Positions 35,349-49,085 of a stretch of DNA of 64,000 nucleotides are shown here, in pieces. Made by a program: the position numbers and the translations under genes. The notes beneath the pieces were generated by a model. That model had not been told where the DNA came from and did no database searches. It saw only the letters and a list, made by a program, of their open reading frames with translations. The stretch comes from Cacajao melanocephalus. Taxonomy: Eukaryota; Chordata; Mammalia; Primates; Pitheciidae. The stretch covers positions 1 to 64,000 of the forward strand of contig CAUYLG010076978.1 of the NCBI GenBank assembly GCA_963573385.1, read 5' to 3'. How positions within the stretch are numbered: the first letter of the stretch is position 1; each line of letters opens with the position of its first letter.

Positions 35349-35669
35349 CTTCTAGTCTCACTGCCCAGTGGCTCCTCATTAATAACTGATGGGAACCCTA
35401 AACAGCGTGGCCAGGAGACTGTGTCAGCTCAGACCTGGTGGGTCCCTCTCCTCACAGGCCCTGCTGCTCCCTTCAGCTCTTCACATCGCTCCATGACCAC
35501 AACTGCTGGTCTTGAAATTCAGTGTTTTTTCTTTTTTTTTTCTTTTCTTTTTTTTTTTTTTTAATTTCAGGGCTCTTATTTCCAGACTAGTTCAGTGTCT
35601 GCTAAGGTGATTGTTCAAATTTTGCTTTGAGCATGAATTTGGGGGATTTTTTTCTTCTCGTTTTGGAGG
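35349..35669. other. Single-copy DNA with a polypyrimidine tract
   Basis: A 40-base T/C tract at 35522-35564 is followed by 'aatttcagggctctta', which resembles a 3' splice site by chance or otherwise. No exon was recognised. Confidence 0.4.
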
Positions 35670-36110
35670 GGACCATTTTTTATTGAGGTAAAATATACAT
35701 AACAAAATTTAACATTTAAAGCCTTTTTGAGTTTATAATTCGGAGGCATGAAGTACTTCCACAGTGTTGTACAACCATCACTGCTAACAGCCATCACTGC
35801 TATCCATCTCCAGAACTTTTCATCACCTCAAATTGAAACTCAGAAGGTATCAAACAATAATTCCCCATTTCCCTTCTGTAACCCTGGCAACTCTATTCTA
35901 CTTCTGGTGTCTATGACTTTGCCTATTCTAGACATCTCATCTAAGTGGAATCTTGCAATCTTTGTCTTTCTGTGACTGGAGAAATACAGTCACACTCCGT
36001 GTGTTATGCACAGAATGTTTGTGTCCCACCTAGCACTTAGCATAATGTCTTCAAGGCTCACCTATGCTGTAGCATGTGTCAGAGTTTTCTTCTTTTTAAT
36101 GGCTGAGCTC

Positions 36111-36117
<7 letters not shown>
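35670..36117 (-). mobile_element. Old L1M 3' segment, antisense, with a ~54 bp foreign insertion
   Basis: 'tattgaggtaaaatatacat', 'gttgtacaaccatcactgct', 'ggtatcaaacaataattccc', 'gacatctcatctaagtggaa' and 'cacttagcataatgtcttca' parallel the L1M copy at 25690-26120. Unlike that copy it is interrupted at about 35980-36033. The insertion carries a short inverted repeat and a 32-base piece nearly identical to the start of the MaLR LTR at 34473. Confidence 0.85.
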
Positions 36118-36441
<324 letters not shown>

Positions 36442-36804
36442 AATCCATGGATTTCACCAAAGGTTGATGTTTTCAATACATTCTGCAAAATTCCTACAGA
36501 CACATATTAAACATAGAGTTGACTTCTCTTTTTCCTGCATCATTGTTCTCTTCATTCAGTGACTGTGTAACATCTGGTAGTGTCTGAGCAGGTGTTTCAT
36601 TCATTCTCTTGGATGAGAGGAGGTTCCCCCCAGCCTGGAGGTCTATGCTGGCAGCAGGTGCCCCATGGAGTGGCACTGGCGGTGACACCGACAGATGGTG
36701 CTGTCTGGTGACAGCTCCGGAGCGCTGCCTGTTACTCTACTCTTATATTCTTGAAGTCTCATTAACATCATCCTTTGGTATTTTTCAGTGTGGCTGCACA
36801 TTTC
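36442..36804. other. Single-copy DNA, nothing recognised
   Basis: No gene or repeat recognised. Confidence 0.35.
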
Positions 36805-36970
36805 TTACTTCATTTAATCCAAATGCCTTGATGGAGGCTATGTGTCAGTAACCCTTTTAACTCTGAGGAAACTTAGGCCCAGGAAGGTAATGGCTCTTGC
36901 CACCCCGGGAAGTCAGTGGCAAGTGGGGGCTGATGACCAGGGCACCCAAGTCCAGGACTGTTTTCTGTTA
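36805..36970 (-). mobile_element. MIR SINE, diverged
   Basis: 'tcatttaatccaaatgcctt', 'aactctgaggaaacttaggc', 'ccaggaaggtaatggctctt' and 'ggaagtcagtggcaagtggg' are in reverse MIR order. Confidence 0.7.
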
Positions 36971-37450
36971 CCCCTCAGGGAGTCTTGAAGGTGGCAGAGG
37001 CTTCAGACTCCCTCCTTTTTGAGTTGGCCTTCCTCCTCCTACCTTGATGGGCAAGGATGGAGTGCTAGACGCTGGAGAAGGTGGAGAGATGGGGGAGAAT
37101 GAGCACCAACCTTTCAATTCCCAGCTTGTGCAAACCTGGTTTCTTTTGAGCTATCTTCAGGGCTGAGTCTGGCACTCTCAAAAGGAAAGGGTGGGAAGGT
37201 GGCAAGAAGGGCTGTGGCCACCTCCTGGGGACTGGGGCTAAAGTCACAGGGTTGGAGCCTTCCCCTCCCCCTGCAGGAGGATACCAGGAACTACAACCAT
37301 TTGAGAATAAATGATTCATGCATATGGTTAAAAAATTATGAAATAAAGGAAACGCGGTGAAAAAAATCTCTTCACTCTTGTCACCAGCAACCATTTCCTT
37401 CCTTAGAGGCATCAAATGTTTTCTACTCTTGCATATGTTTCCTGAGGACG
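36971..37450. other. Single-copy DNA; possible old repeat from 37320
   Basis: No gene recognised. 'ctcttgtcaccagcaaccat' followed by 'ttccttccttagaggcatca' resembles the ancient LINE-like motif noted at 32041. Confidence 0.35.
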
Positions 37451-37530
37451 GTTATGTATGCATATACACACAAGTACATACATATATGTATGTATGTATG
37501 GGTATGTGTGTATATATATATATATATATT
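37451..37530. repeat. Compound (CA)/(TATG)/(TA)n microsatellite
   Basis: 'tatacacacaagtacataca' is followed by four TATG units, a TG stretch and a pure TA run of about ten units ending at 37529. Likely length-variable. Confidence 0.9.
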
Positions 37531-37614
37531 CTTGCTTCACTTTTTCCCCACAGGTAATAGCATATTATACATACTGCCCTGTGCCTTGTTCTTCCACCAC
37601 CTTCATTTAATGTA

Positions 37615-37770
37615 TAATAATAATAGCACTGAACATTTATTAAGTGCCTACTATGTTCTGGGATTCTGTGTACTGTTCTAAGAACTTGATATGGGTTAGT
37701 TGTCTTCATACATTTGATCCTCAAAACAGCCCCATGAGGTAGCATCATTTTTTTCAGTCCTATACATAGT
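37615..37770 (-). mobile_element. MIR 5'-proximal fragment
   Basis: 'aataatagcactgaacattt', 'aagtgcctactatgttctgg', 'gtactgttctaagaacttga' and 'cctcaaaacagccccatgag' followed by 'gtagcatcat' are the reverse of the MIR 3' half. Confidence 0.8.
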
Positions 37771-37774
37771 AAAA

Positions 37775-38475
<701 letters not shown>

Positions 38476-38905
38476 TGGTATTAATCTGTTTTCATGCTGC
38501 TAATAAGGACATACCATAGACTGGGTAATTTCTTTTTTTTTTTAATTTTAAATCATTTTATTATTTTTCTAAGGTATTTTGTTAAGAGACTGGGTAATTT
38601 ATAAAGAAAAAAGTTTAATGGGCTCACAGTTTCTCATGGCTAGCAAGGCCTCACAGTCATGGCAGAAGGCAAAGTAGGAACAAAGACACATCTTACATGG
38701 AGGCAGGCAAGAGTGTGTGTAGGGGAACTGCCCTTTTATAAAACCATCAGTTCTCATGAGATTTATTCACTATCACAAGAACAGCATGGGAAAAACTCGC
38801 CCCATGATTTAATTACCTCCCACAGGACCCTCCCACAGCCTGTGGGGATTATGGGAGCTATAATTCAAGATGAGATTTGGGTAGGCACATAGCCAAACCA
38901 TATCA
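38476..38905 (-). mobile_element. THE1-type MaLR solo LTR with small retroposed insert
   Basis: Reads in reverse 'ttaatctgttttcatgctgc', 'taataaggacataccataga', 'ctcacagtttctcatggcta', 'gaactgcccttttataaaac', 'actatcacaagaacagcatg', 'attacctcccacaggaccct' and 'agccaaaccatatca'. This is the complete order of a THE1/MST-type LTR. There is no internal region. No 5-bp target duplication is visible at its ends ('agaag' before, 'gactg' after); a ~90-100 bp duplication of L1M flanks it instead. A 55-bp insert at 38532-38586 is flanked by 14-bp repeats. Confidence 0.93.
38518..38600 (-). mobile_element. Miniature retroposed insertion in the THE1-type LTR
   Basis: The LTR motif 'agactgggtaattt' occurs twice, at 38518-38531 and 38587-38600, enclosing 55 bp. 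Read on the minus strand, the insert carries 'ccttagaaaaataataaaat' and ends in an A-rich run, so it looks like the poly(A) end of a transcript, with an AATAAA signal, captured by the L1 machinery. The consensus LTR has only one copy of the motif. Confidence 0.8.
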
Positions 38906-39029
38906 GACTGGCCAAATATGACAAATGATATGATATATTAACATCCATTTATTGAAATATTAGGCAGTGATTTAAAAAAAAATGAGTAAGTTATTCATGC
39001 CCAGAGATGGGATGCTCTCCAAGGTGGAG
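38906..39029 (+). mobile_element. Old L1M ORF2 3' segment (right part, duplicated start)
   Basis: Begins immediately after the LTR with 'gactggccaaatatgac'. It repeats the left flank ('aacatccatttattgaaata', 'ttaggcagtga', 'aatgagtaagttattcatgc') and then continues L1M sequence to about 39029. Confidence 0.8.
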
Positions 39030-39210
39030 AAGCAGTGCAACATAATGGTTCAGAATCCAACTCGAGCCTGGCTTCCTAGGTTTTAATTCTGGCTCTGCTG
39101 CTCATCAACTGTGCAAAACTGGACTGTTATTCTACCTCTCTGCACCTCTGATTTCCTCATCTGAAAAGTGGGGCTTGTAATAATAACACCTTGTAATACC
39201 CCCAGCTAAC
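39030..39210 (+). mobile_element. MIR SINE
   Basis: 'gcaacataatggttcagaat', 'taattctggctctgctgctc', 'ttctacctctctgcacctct', 'gatttcctcatctgaaaagt' and 'gtaataataacaccttgtaa' are in forward MIR order. Confidence 0.9.
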
Positions 39211-40943
<1,733 letters not shown>

Positions 40944-41389
40944 AAGATGGTATTTCTTCTGCCATAGGAACTCCTGGTACATGGCACGAATTCAGACCTT
41001 CTGCCTTCTGGACCTGACACCACGAAGCCCACCGCGTTTCCCCACTCCCATTCCAGACCTCTGCCTCAGTGGGTCCCAGTTCATCCCTGTCCATCCCAGA
41101 GGGGCCCTCTTAAATAGAGCCAGGCCCTAGTGGAGGCAGTGGTCAGTGCTAAGCAGAGTGGGACACAAGTACCATCACTGAGCTCCTGCTGACCCTTTCT
41201 AAACTAAGCTGGTGAAATCTGGGACCATTGTAAGGGCTGTACCAAGTTTCCTGGTTTTGATAGGGTCCTATGGAAATCTAGCAAGACATTGGGAGAGTCT
41301 GGGTGAAGGGCGCATGAGATCGCCCTGTACATTTCCTTGCACCTTTCTATGAATCGGTAATTACTACACAACGAGACCAAAAGAATCCT
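40944..41389. other. Single-copy DNA, nothing recognised
   Basis: No gene or repeat recognised. Confidence 0.35.
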
Positions 41390-42644
<1,255 letters not shown>

Positions 42645-42745
42645 TGGAGCCCAAGCCCGCCTGTTTTACAAATGAGGGAACTGAGACACAGAGAGGGTGA
42701 GTACCTAGACTCACACAGCAGGTCAGTCTGGACACTGTACTGGGT
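42645..42745 (-). mobile_element. MIR fragment
   Basis: 'cctgttttacaaatgaggga', 'actgagacacagagagggtg' and 'agactcacacagcaggtcag' are in reverse MIR order. Confidence 0.82.
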
Positions 42746-42879
42746 GATTCCTGGCAGGAAAAGGGGTGCTGGGAGCATGTTTAAAAATCAGTGACTAGAA
42801 GAGCCTCTCAGCCTCAGAGAAGATATCTGGGGCAGCCTCCCAGCCACAGGGAGCTCCCCCGAGTCCCCACCCTAATGAA

Positions 42880-43400
42880 GTGGGAGAGGTTCCCAGGCGC
42901 AGGGGGAGGAAGGGGGTCATGCAATCCGCCCTTGCCTCCCGCCACAAGTGTACCCCCAAGTGTACCCCGGGACTTCAGGTTTGCTCAGCGGCAGCAGGGC
43001 CAGCCCCGGCGGCTGGAAGGCGGCTGGCTGGGCCTGGACGTGGGTGTGGGCGCCCCCGGCCTCCCCCCGCCCCCGCAGGAGCCCCCTGCACCCCCAGAGC
43101 AGGCGCCCCCGCCCACCCCTCCCTCCGCCCCCAGCAGGCGCCCTGGTCCCTGTGTGGGCTGCTTTGACTCAGCGCCGGGAGCCGAGCTTAGGCAAACCAC
43201 GCCGCACTGGACGCCATTCAAGCTTTTACAGGCCCTCAAATTGGGGCTGGAGCCGGAGAGGAAATACTAAAATCCTGTGTACACAACTTCTGTCTGGGCG
43301 CGCCGGGGCTCCGGGAGAATCAGGCGCGGCAAGGGACACATTTGGACTGTTCAAGGGCTCCTTTCCCCTGCTGTGCTTTTAACAGGCATCACGATGTGTC
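42880..43400. promoter_or_regulatory. CpG island, candidate promoter
   Basis: About 500 bp with dense CpG (roughly thirty CpGs counted by eye) and high GC, much above the flanks. It includes 'ggcgcgccggggctccggga' and several GGCGCC and CCCGCCC (Sp1-like) motifs. A TGACTCAGC AP-1/NF-E2-like site lies at 43165-43173, and a tandem 'aagtgtaccccc' pair at about 42946-42968. A good 5' splice site, CGG|GTGAGC, occurs at 43449-43454, just 3' of the island. This suggests, without proving, a plus-strand first exon ending at 43451. The linked gene is unknown. Reading frames here are Pro/Arg-rich and unrecognised. Confidence 0.6.
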
Positions 43401-43619
43401 GCCTAAAACCAAGACTCCTGGGTGTGGGCGCCAGGAGGGTCTGCGGAGCGGGTGAGCTGGGGTGCGGCGGGAAGAACAGAGCTTTTCTCCTGCCCCCACG
43501 TGCCAGGCACACATGGGCCCAAAGCTGGGTTCAGAAATCCCTGTGGTCCATAAACCACACAGTCTGCATGGCCCAGGCCCCTTCTCCTGCAGAAAGCAGC
43601 AGCTGTCGAATGCTGGATC

Positions 43620-43835
43620 CTCAGAGCCTGGGTTTGGGAGTTAGGCAAGCCTGGGTGGGAACCCGGCTCTCCACTTGGCAGCGCTGTGACTGTGGGCAAG
43701 GGCCTCTATTTCCTCATCTGTAAAATGGGCATGATTGTGGTAAGTTACCTCGGAAGTTAAAGACATGGTATAGATGGGGAACTAGCTCAAAGCCTGGCAC
43801 ATAGTAGGTGCTCCCTAAATGGTAGCTGTTAGTAC
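43620..43835 (+). mobile_element. MIR SINE, near full length
   Basis: 'cagagcctgggtttgggagt', 'taggcaagcctgggtgggaa', 'gcgctgtgactgtgggcaag', 'ttcctcatctgtaaaatggg', 'agcctggcacatagtaggtg' and 'ctccctaaatggtagctgtt' give the whole MIR order. Confidence 0.92.
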
Positions 43836-43861
43836 TTAACATGGATTAATAGTGATAGCAC

Positions 43862-44050
43862 CATGTTGAGCCTGGCACATGCTAAGTGCTGCCTAAAATC
43901 AATTCATTTAATCCCCAGAGCAGCCCCATGGGATAATACTTTAAGCCCGTTTTAAGGGCAGAAACTAGGTCAATTGACGGACCTACCGAAGGTCACAGAG
44001 CTGGCGAGGGGCTGGCTGGTCAACTGAACAAGTGAACAACTGAACCGAGG
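43862..44050 (-). mobile_element. MIR SINE
   Basis: 'gcacatgctaagtgctgcct', 'attcatttaatccccagagc', 'agccccatgggataatactt' and 'accgaaggtcacagagctgg' are in reverse MIR order. It lies only ~30 bp from the forward MIR upstream, so the two face each other as an inverted pair. Confidence 0.88.
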
Positions 44051-45364
<1,314 letters not shown>

Positions 45365-45560
45365 GTGTCATGGAAATAACATGGCCCTTGGAATCCAGAG
45401 ATCTGGGTGTGGGGCTGGGGTTCCCTGAGGTCTTGGGCAAGTCACTTAACCTTCCTTCGAGCCTCAGTTTCCCCGTGGGGGTGATCGTTTGTATCTTACT
45501 TTGGGATTGAGAGACAAGAGGGGTATGAGAGCGCCTGGCACTCTGTGGGAGCTGAAGCAT
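45365..45560 (+). mobile_element. MIR SINE
   Basis: 'catggcccttggaatccaga', 'tcttgggcaagtcacttaac', 'cttccttcgagcctcagttt' and 'gagcgcctggcactctgtgg' are in forward MIR order. Confidence 0.9.
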
Positions 45561-46297
45561 TGGTTTAAGCGGGAGTCATAGTTGTGGGGAGCTAGGCTTG
45601 AGGGGTGACAAGATGACCCAGTGATCTGGCACAGCAGTAAGAAGGGAGGAATTGATGATGGAAAGGCTGGCTTCCCCTGGTCTGGCCTCTGCAGAACTTG
45701 TAGCTGAGTCTCCCCATCCCTTAGAATGGGGGGTATTCCTGGCCCCAACCACTTCACACCTTTGATGCTTGGGGGAGGGATGATGTACAGATGGAGGCTG
45801 CTGGGAGTCTGGGGTGCCATGTGAGATAACTGAGACATCTGGCAGAGCTGCAGTGGTGCCCTATGGGTGCGGATTGGTTTGGGGTCACGCATGAGCCACC
45901 CCAGGGGCTTCCAGAAGGGCACAGTGCCAACGCAGCTGAGGATCTGTGAGTAAGGAGCCTAAGGGGGCCAGAGGACCAGAGGCATGTTATTTGTGCCTAA
46001 AAATTGGCAGACCGAGAGTCAGGGCATCTGGACTGCTCCAGTGAATAGGGGAGAATGCACACTGGCCACCACGTGCTTGTGCTGCTGGGTACAGCCCGGA
46101 GAGCTGGTGGACTTGGAGCAGGAACAGTCTGCATGGCATGGCAGTGCCCTCTGCTGGCCAGGCTGGGCTAGCTTCAGCTGCTGCTTGGCACAGGAGGGTG
46201 ATCCTCACACCCTGGCATGGGCAGCACCTCCACAGCCTCCACTCACGAGGACCTTCAAAGCAGCCAGGGCTCAGGAGCAGAAAGAATCCTGGCAGAT
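45561..46297. other. Single-copy DNA with a candidate CTCF motif
   Basis: No gene recognised. A strong CTCF-type core is noted separately at 46143-46157. Confidence 0.4.
46143..46157 (-). promoter_or_regulatory. Candidate CTCF site
   Basis: The minus strand reads CCAGCAGAGGGCACT, which fits every position of the remembered CTCF core CCASYAGRKGGCRSY. Occupancy cannot be known from sequence. Confidence 0.5.
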
Positions 46298-46430
46298 GGG
46301 AAACTCATTCCCATTTTACAAATAAGAAAACAGGTTAGGAGGAGTGCCGAAAGTTGTTCAGGGTCCTGTAGCTATTGAATGACAGAGCCAGACCCATTCT
46401 GAAATGCTCTTTCTTCTAGCCCAGACTGAA
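46298..46430 (-). mobile_element. MIR fragment
   Basis: 'cattcccattttacaaataa', 'gaaaacaggttaggaggagt' and 'ctgtagctattgaatgacag' followed by 'agccagaccc' are in reverse MIR order. Confidence 0.82.
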
Positions 46431-47446
46431 TCATTTTATGCAAAATATAACAGGACTCAGGGATGCTGGAAACAGTATCCTTCTTTATTTTATTAAAATC
46501 AAATTAGATCTGACTCTGCCTCTGCCTGGGCTGCAGAAAACTTCATTCTGACTTGCTTTTGGAGGTGGGAGTGGTGCTCCTCCTCCCTAGGTCTGTGCAA
46601 GAGCCAGGGAGTCTAAGGTGCTGCAAGAAAATGGGTGTGAGGGAGCAGTGTTTAAATCTTCAGTGCGTCAGGGCCACTGTGAGAGCATCATGTCCAAGCC
46701 TCAGGGAGGCTGTGCTGCCTCCTTGCCCAGATTGGCAGCCTGGAAACTGAGGCCTCACACAGCTTGGCCATGCCACCTGAGGTCCTGCCCCCCGCCCCCA
46801 CCCCCCCTCAACAGGCACTGCTGCTCACAGCCATGGAGCTCTCTCAAAACCCAAAACATTCCTCAAACCTCTTCCTCCCCTCCCCAACCCCTAGCCTAAT
46901 CCTCTTAAATTGCTCCAGATCCTAGAAAATAAAAGCAGGAAAGGTAGGCTGAACAGGGAAGGAAACTATGTCAAGAACAAAAAGCATATGATTGTCTCAG
47001 GAAAAGCTCCTGCCCTCTAAACTCTGTGTTGTGCAATCGCACGTGCCTGTGGGAAAGTGCTGTGTCCTTGGAGTGCCCTTCATGCTTCAGTGGAAAGCAA
47101 CAGGGCACGGATCAGACAGGGAGTAGGTTGGTTGAATCCATTTGCAGAAACTTGGGGTGAGGGGTTGGTCATGAGGAATGTTGCATGCCACTCCCACCTA
47201 AAGCAGTGAAAGTTAAAAGGAGGTTATGGAAAATTGAGGAGGGGCTCAATGCCCAGGAGCCTGGGTGGCAAAGCCAATCCTATCTGAGAAGAATAAACTT
47301 GGGGACCCCTGTTGTCATCACAAGTATAAAAAGAGCCTGGCAGGTCCAACTGTGGCCCTTTGGATTCTGCAGCAACCAGATTGGCAGTTGTCAATTTTGA
47401 ATCTCTAACCAAGAGATTTGGCTAGAGATCTGCATTAGAGACCTTG
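46431..47446. other. Single-copy DNA with a possible LTR-like patch
   Basis: No gene recognised. 'aagtataaaaagagcctggc' at 47320-47340 contains a TATA-like motif, preceded by 'aataaacttggggacccctg', and could be part of an unrecognised LTR. GC drops from here onward. Confidence 0.35.
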
Positions 47447-47576
47447 TTGTCCTTAGCTTTTACGTTCAGTCTGTAAATCTTGTTACTCTGTTTATAAATA
47501 GGGCAAAATTAAAACAGTGACCTTCAATTTTCTCTGATTCATGAGCTATTAACTCAACTTGAAGACACTAAGCTCC
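47447..47576 (+). repeat. Left arm of a ~130 bp inverted repeat
   Basis: About 90% identical to the reverse complement of 48657-48784, with exact blocks such as 'aaatcttgttactct', 'aaaacagtgaccttcaattt' and 'gagctattaactcaactt'. It is followed directly by an A-rich (AAAC)n tail at 47577-47602, so this arm may be a retroposed copy. Family unknown. Confidence 0.85.
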
Positions 47577-47602
47577 AAAAAAAACAAACAAACAAACAAA
47601 AA
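47577..47602. repeat. A-rich (AAAC)n tract
   Basis: Eight A residues are followed by four AAAC units and a final A run, resembling a degenerated poly(A) tail at the end of the left inverted-repeat arm. Confidence 0.85.
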
Positions 47603-47903
47603 GCACTTGTGGCTACAAAACTGCCAGCCCAGTATCACCAGTTACCCAAGGGTGGCACCCTCGTCCTGCTGGAGATGGTGCATTTGCTGCTTCGAGAGCC
47701 CTTTTCCAACCTGGGAAACCTTCAGTTTAAGTTTAAATGTGAAGATAGTGAAATAAGGTAAGCCTTTAGAAGCAAAGCTTTCCTTTCATGTTAAGTTTAG
47801 AAGTAATCTGCATATGTTTGTTTCTTTAAAATACTGTAATAAAGAATCTAACATATTGAAGACCGACAGATTAGCCTGTAGCCTCCAGTTTTAAATAAGT
47901 ACT

Positions 47904-48385
47904 AGAATTTAGACTTGTCATGGAACCAACCTAAGTGTCCACCAACTGTGGATTGGATTAAGAAAATGTGGTTTGTATACCCCATGGAATACTATGCAGC
48001 CATAAAAAAGAATGAAATCATGTCCTTTGCAGCAACATGGATGGAGCTGCGGGCCATTATCCTACGTGAGCTAACTCAGAGGCAGAAAGTCAAAAACCTC
48101 ATGTTCTCACTTGTAGGTAGGAGCTAAACAATGGGTACACATGGATGTAAAGATGGAGATAATAGACACTGGGGACCCCAGAAATGGGGAGGGGGCTGGG
48201 TGGGAGTGGGAAAAGGGGAGAAGGGTTGAAGAATTACCTATTGCATATAATGTTCAATATTTGGATGATGGGTACACTAGAAGCCCCATCTCCACTATCA
48301 TGCCTGTAATACCCATGTAACAAACAAGTACATGTACTCCCTGAATCTAAAATCAAAACAAATTTTTTAAAGAATTTAGACTTGT
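47904..48385 (+). mobile_element. 5'-truncated primate L1 with perfect 15-bp target-site duplication
   Basis: A 452-bp L1 3' end (47919-48370) from the end of ORF2 ('aacctaagtgtccaccaact', 'tactatgcagccataaaaaa', 'gcagcaacatggatggagct') through the 3' UTR ('atacccatgtaacaaacaag', 'tgaatctaaaatcaaaacaa'). Perfect duplications 'agaatttagacttgt' lie at 47904-47918 and 48371-48385. The ORF2 C-terminal residues are readable but interrupted by 48127. The G-rich UTR and sequence fit an L1PA or L1PB-age element. It is inserted between the arms of the inverted repeat. Confidence 0.95.
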
Positions 48386-48656
48386 GATTTTAAGTTGCAA
48401 AGGGAAAAAATTCACCCCATTGTTGTGAATATTATTAAGATTTCAAAGAAAACTGATGCTTTGCTATTTTAATAACATTTTACTTCTTAGATTTATAAGA
48501 ATTTGTTATTTGAAGATATTTTGCTTGTTAAAGCCATAAATTTGCTTTGTTAGGTAACTGAAATGCTTACAAAAGAAATGTAACATATTACATTTATAAT
48601 GCAGTTCACAGTGTTTAAGAGAATTTAATTAATTAATTTTACAAATGATTATTAAG
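48386..48656. other. AT-rich spacer inside the inverted repeat
   Basis: No gene or repeat recognised. With 47603-47903 it makes up the ~600 bp spacer that existed before the L1 inserted. Confidence 0.45.
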
Positions 48657-48784
48657 GGAGCTGAGTATCTTTAAGTTGAGTTAATAGCTCATTAATCAAA
48701 GAAAATTGAAGGTCACTGTTTTTATTTTGCCCCATTTATCAAGAGTAACAAGATTTGTAGCCTGAACATAACAGCTAAGGACAA
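48657..48784 (-). repeat. Right arm of a ~130 bp inverted repeat
   Basis: Reverse-complement partner of 47447-47576, without an adjacent A tail. Homology stops abruptly on both sides. Confidence 0.85.
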
Positions 48785-48934
48785 GTAGGCTATTTCATTT
48801 TAATGAAAGAACATTAATTTAAAACCCAAGCAACTATAAGTGGTCCTTTCTGGACTGCCCTCAGACATTAAAGCAAAAAGCAGAACAATTCACAATAACA
48901 GATAGTAATACGAATAGTTACTGTTTGTATAGGG

Positions 48935-49085
48935 TTCTACATTAAGGTGTGATTTTATCTTCCATTACAGATGAGAAGCTCTGGGAGGTTAGTCACTTGC
49001 TCAAGGCCAAGCGTCTAGGAAGTGGTGCAGGTTGAACCTGAGCTTGGCTCTTTGACTCCAGAGGCTGCACTCTGAACCACAGTGT
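48935..49085 (-). mobile_element. MIR SINE
   Basis: 'ttatcttccattacagatga', 'gaagctctgggaggttagtc', 'tgctcaaggccaagcgtcta' and 'gaacctgagcttggctcttt' followed by 'gactccagaggctgc' are in reverse MIR order. Confidence 0.88.

Noticed and set aside
35522..35580. Polypyrimidine tract plus AG as a 3' splice site
   Set aside because: No matching exon frame or donor follows; the T/C tract is probably low complexity.
42791..43382. Overlapping Pro/Arg-rich frames of 144-159 codons
   Set aside because: They follow from CpG-island composition; no conserved domain. Kept only as part of a promoter candidate.
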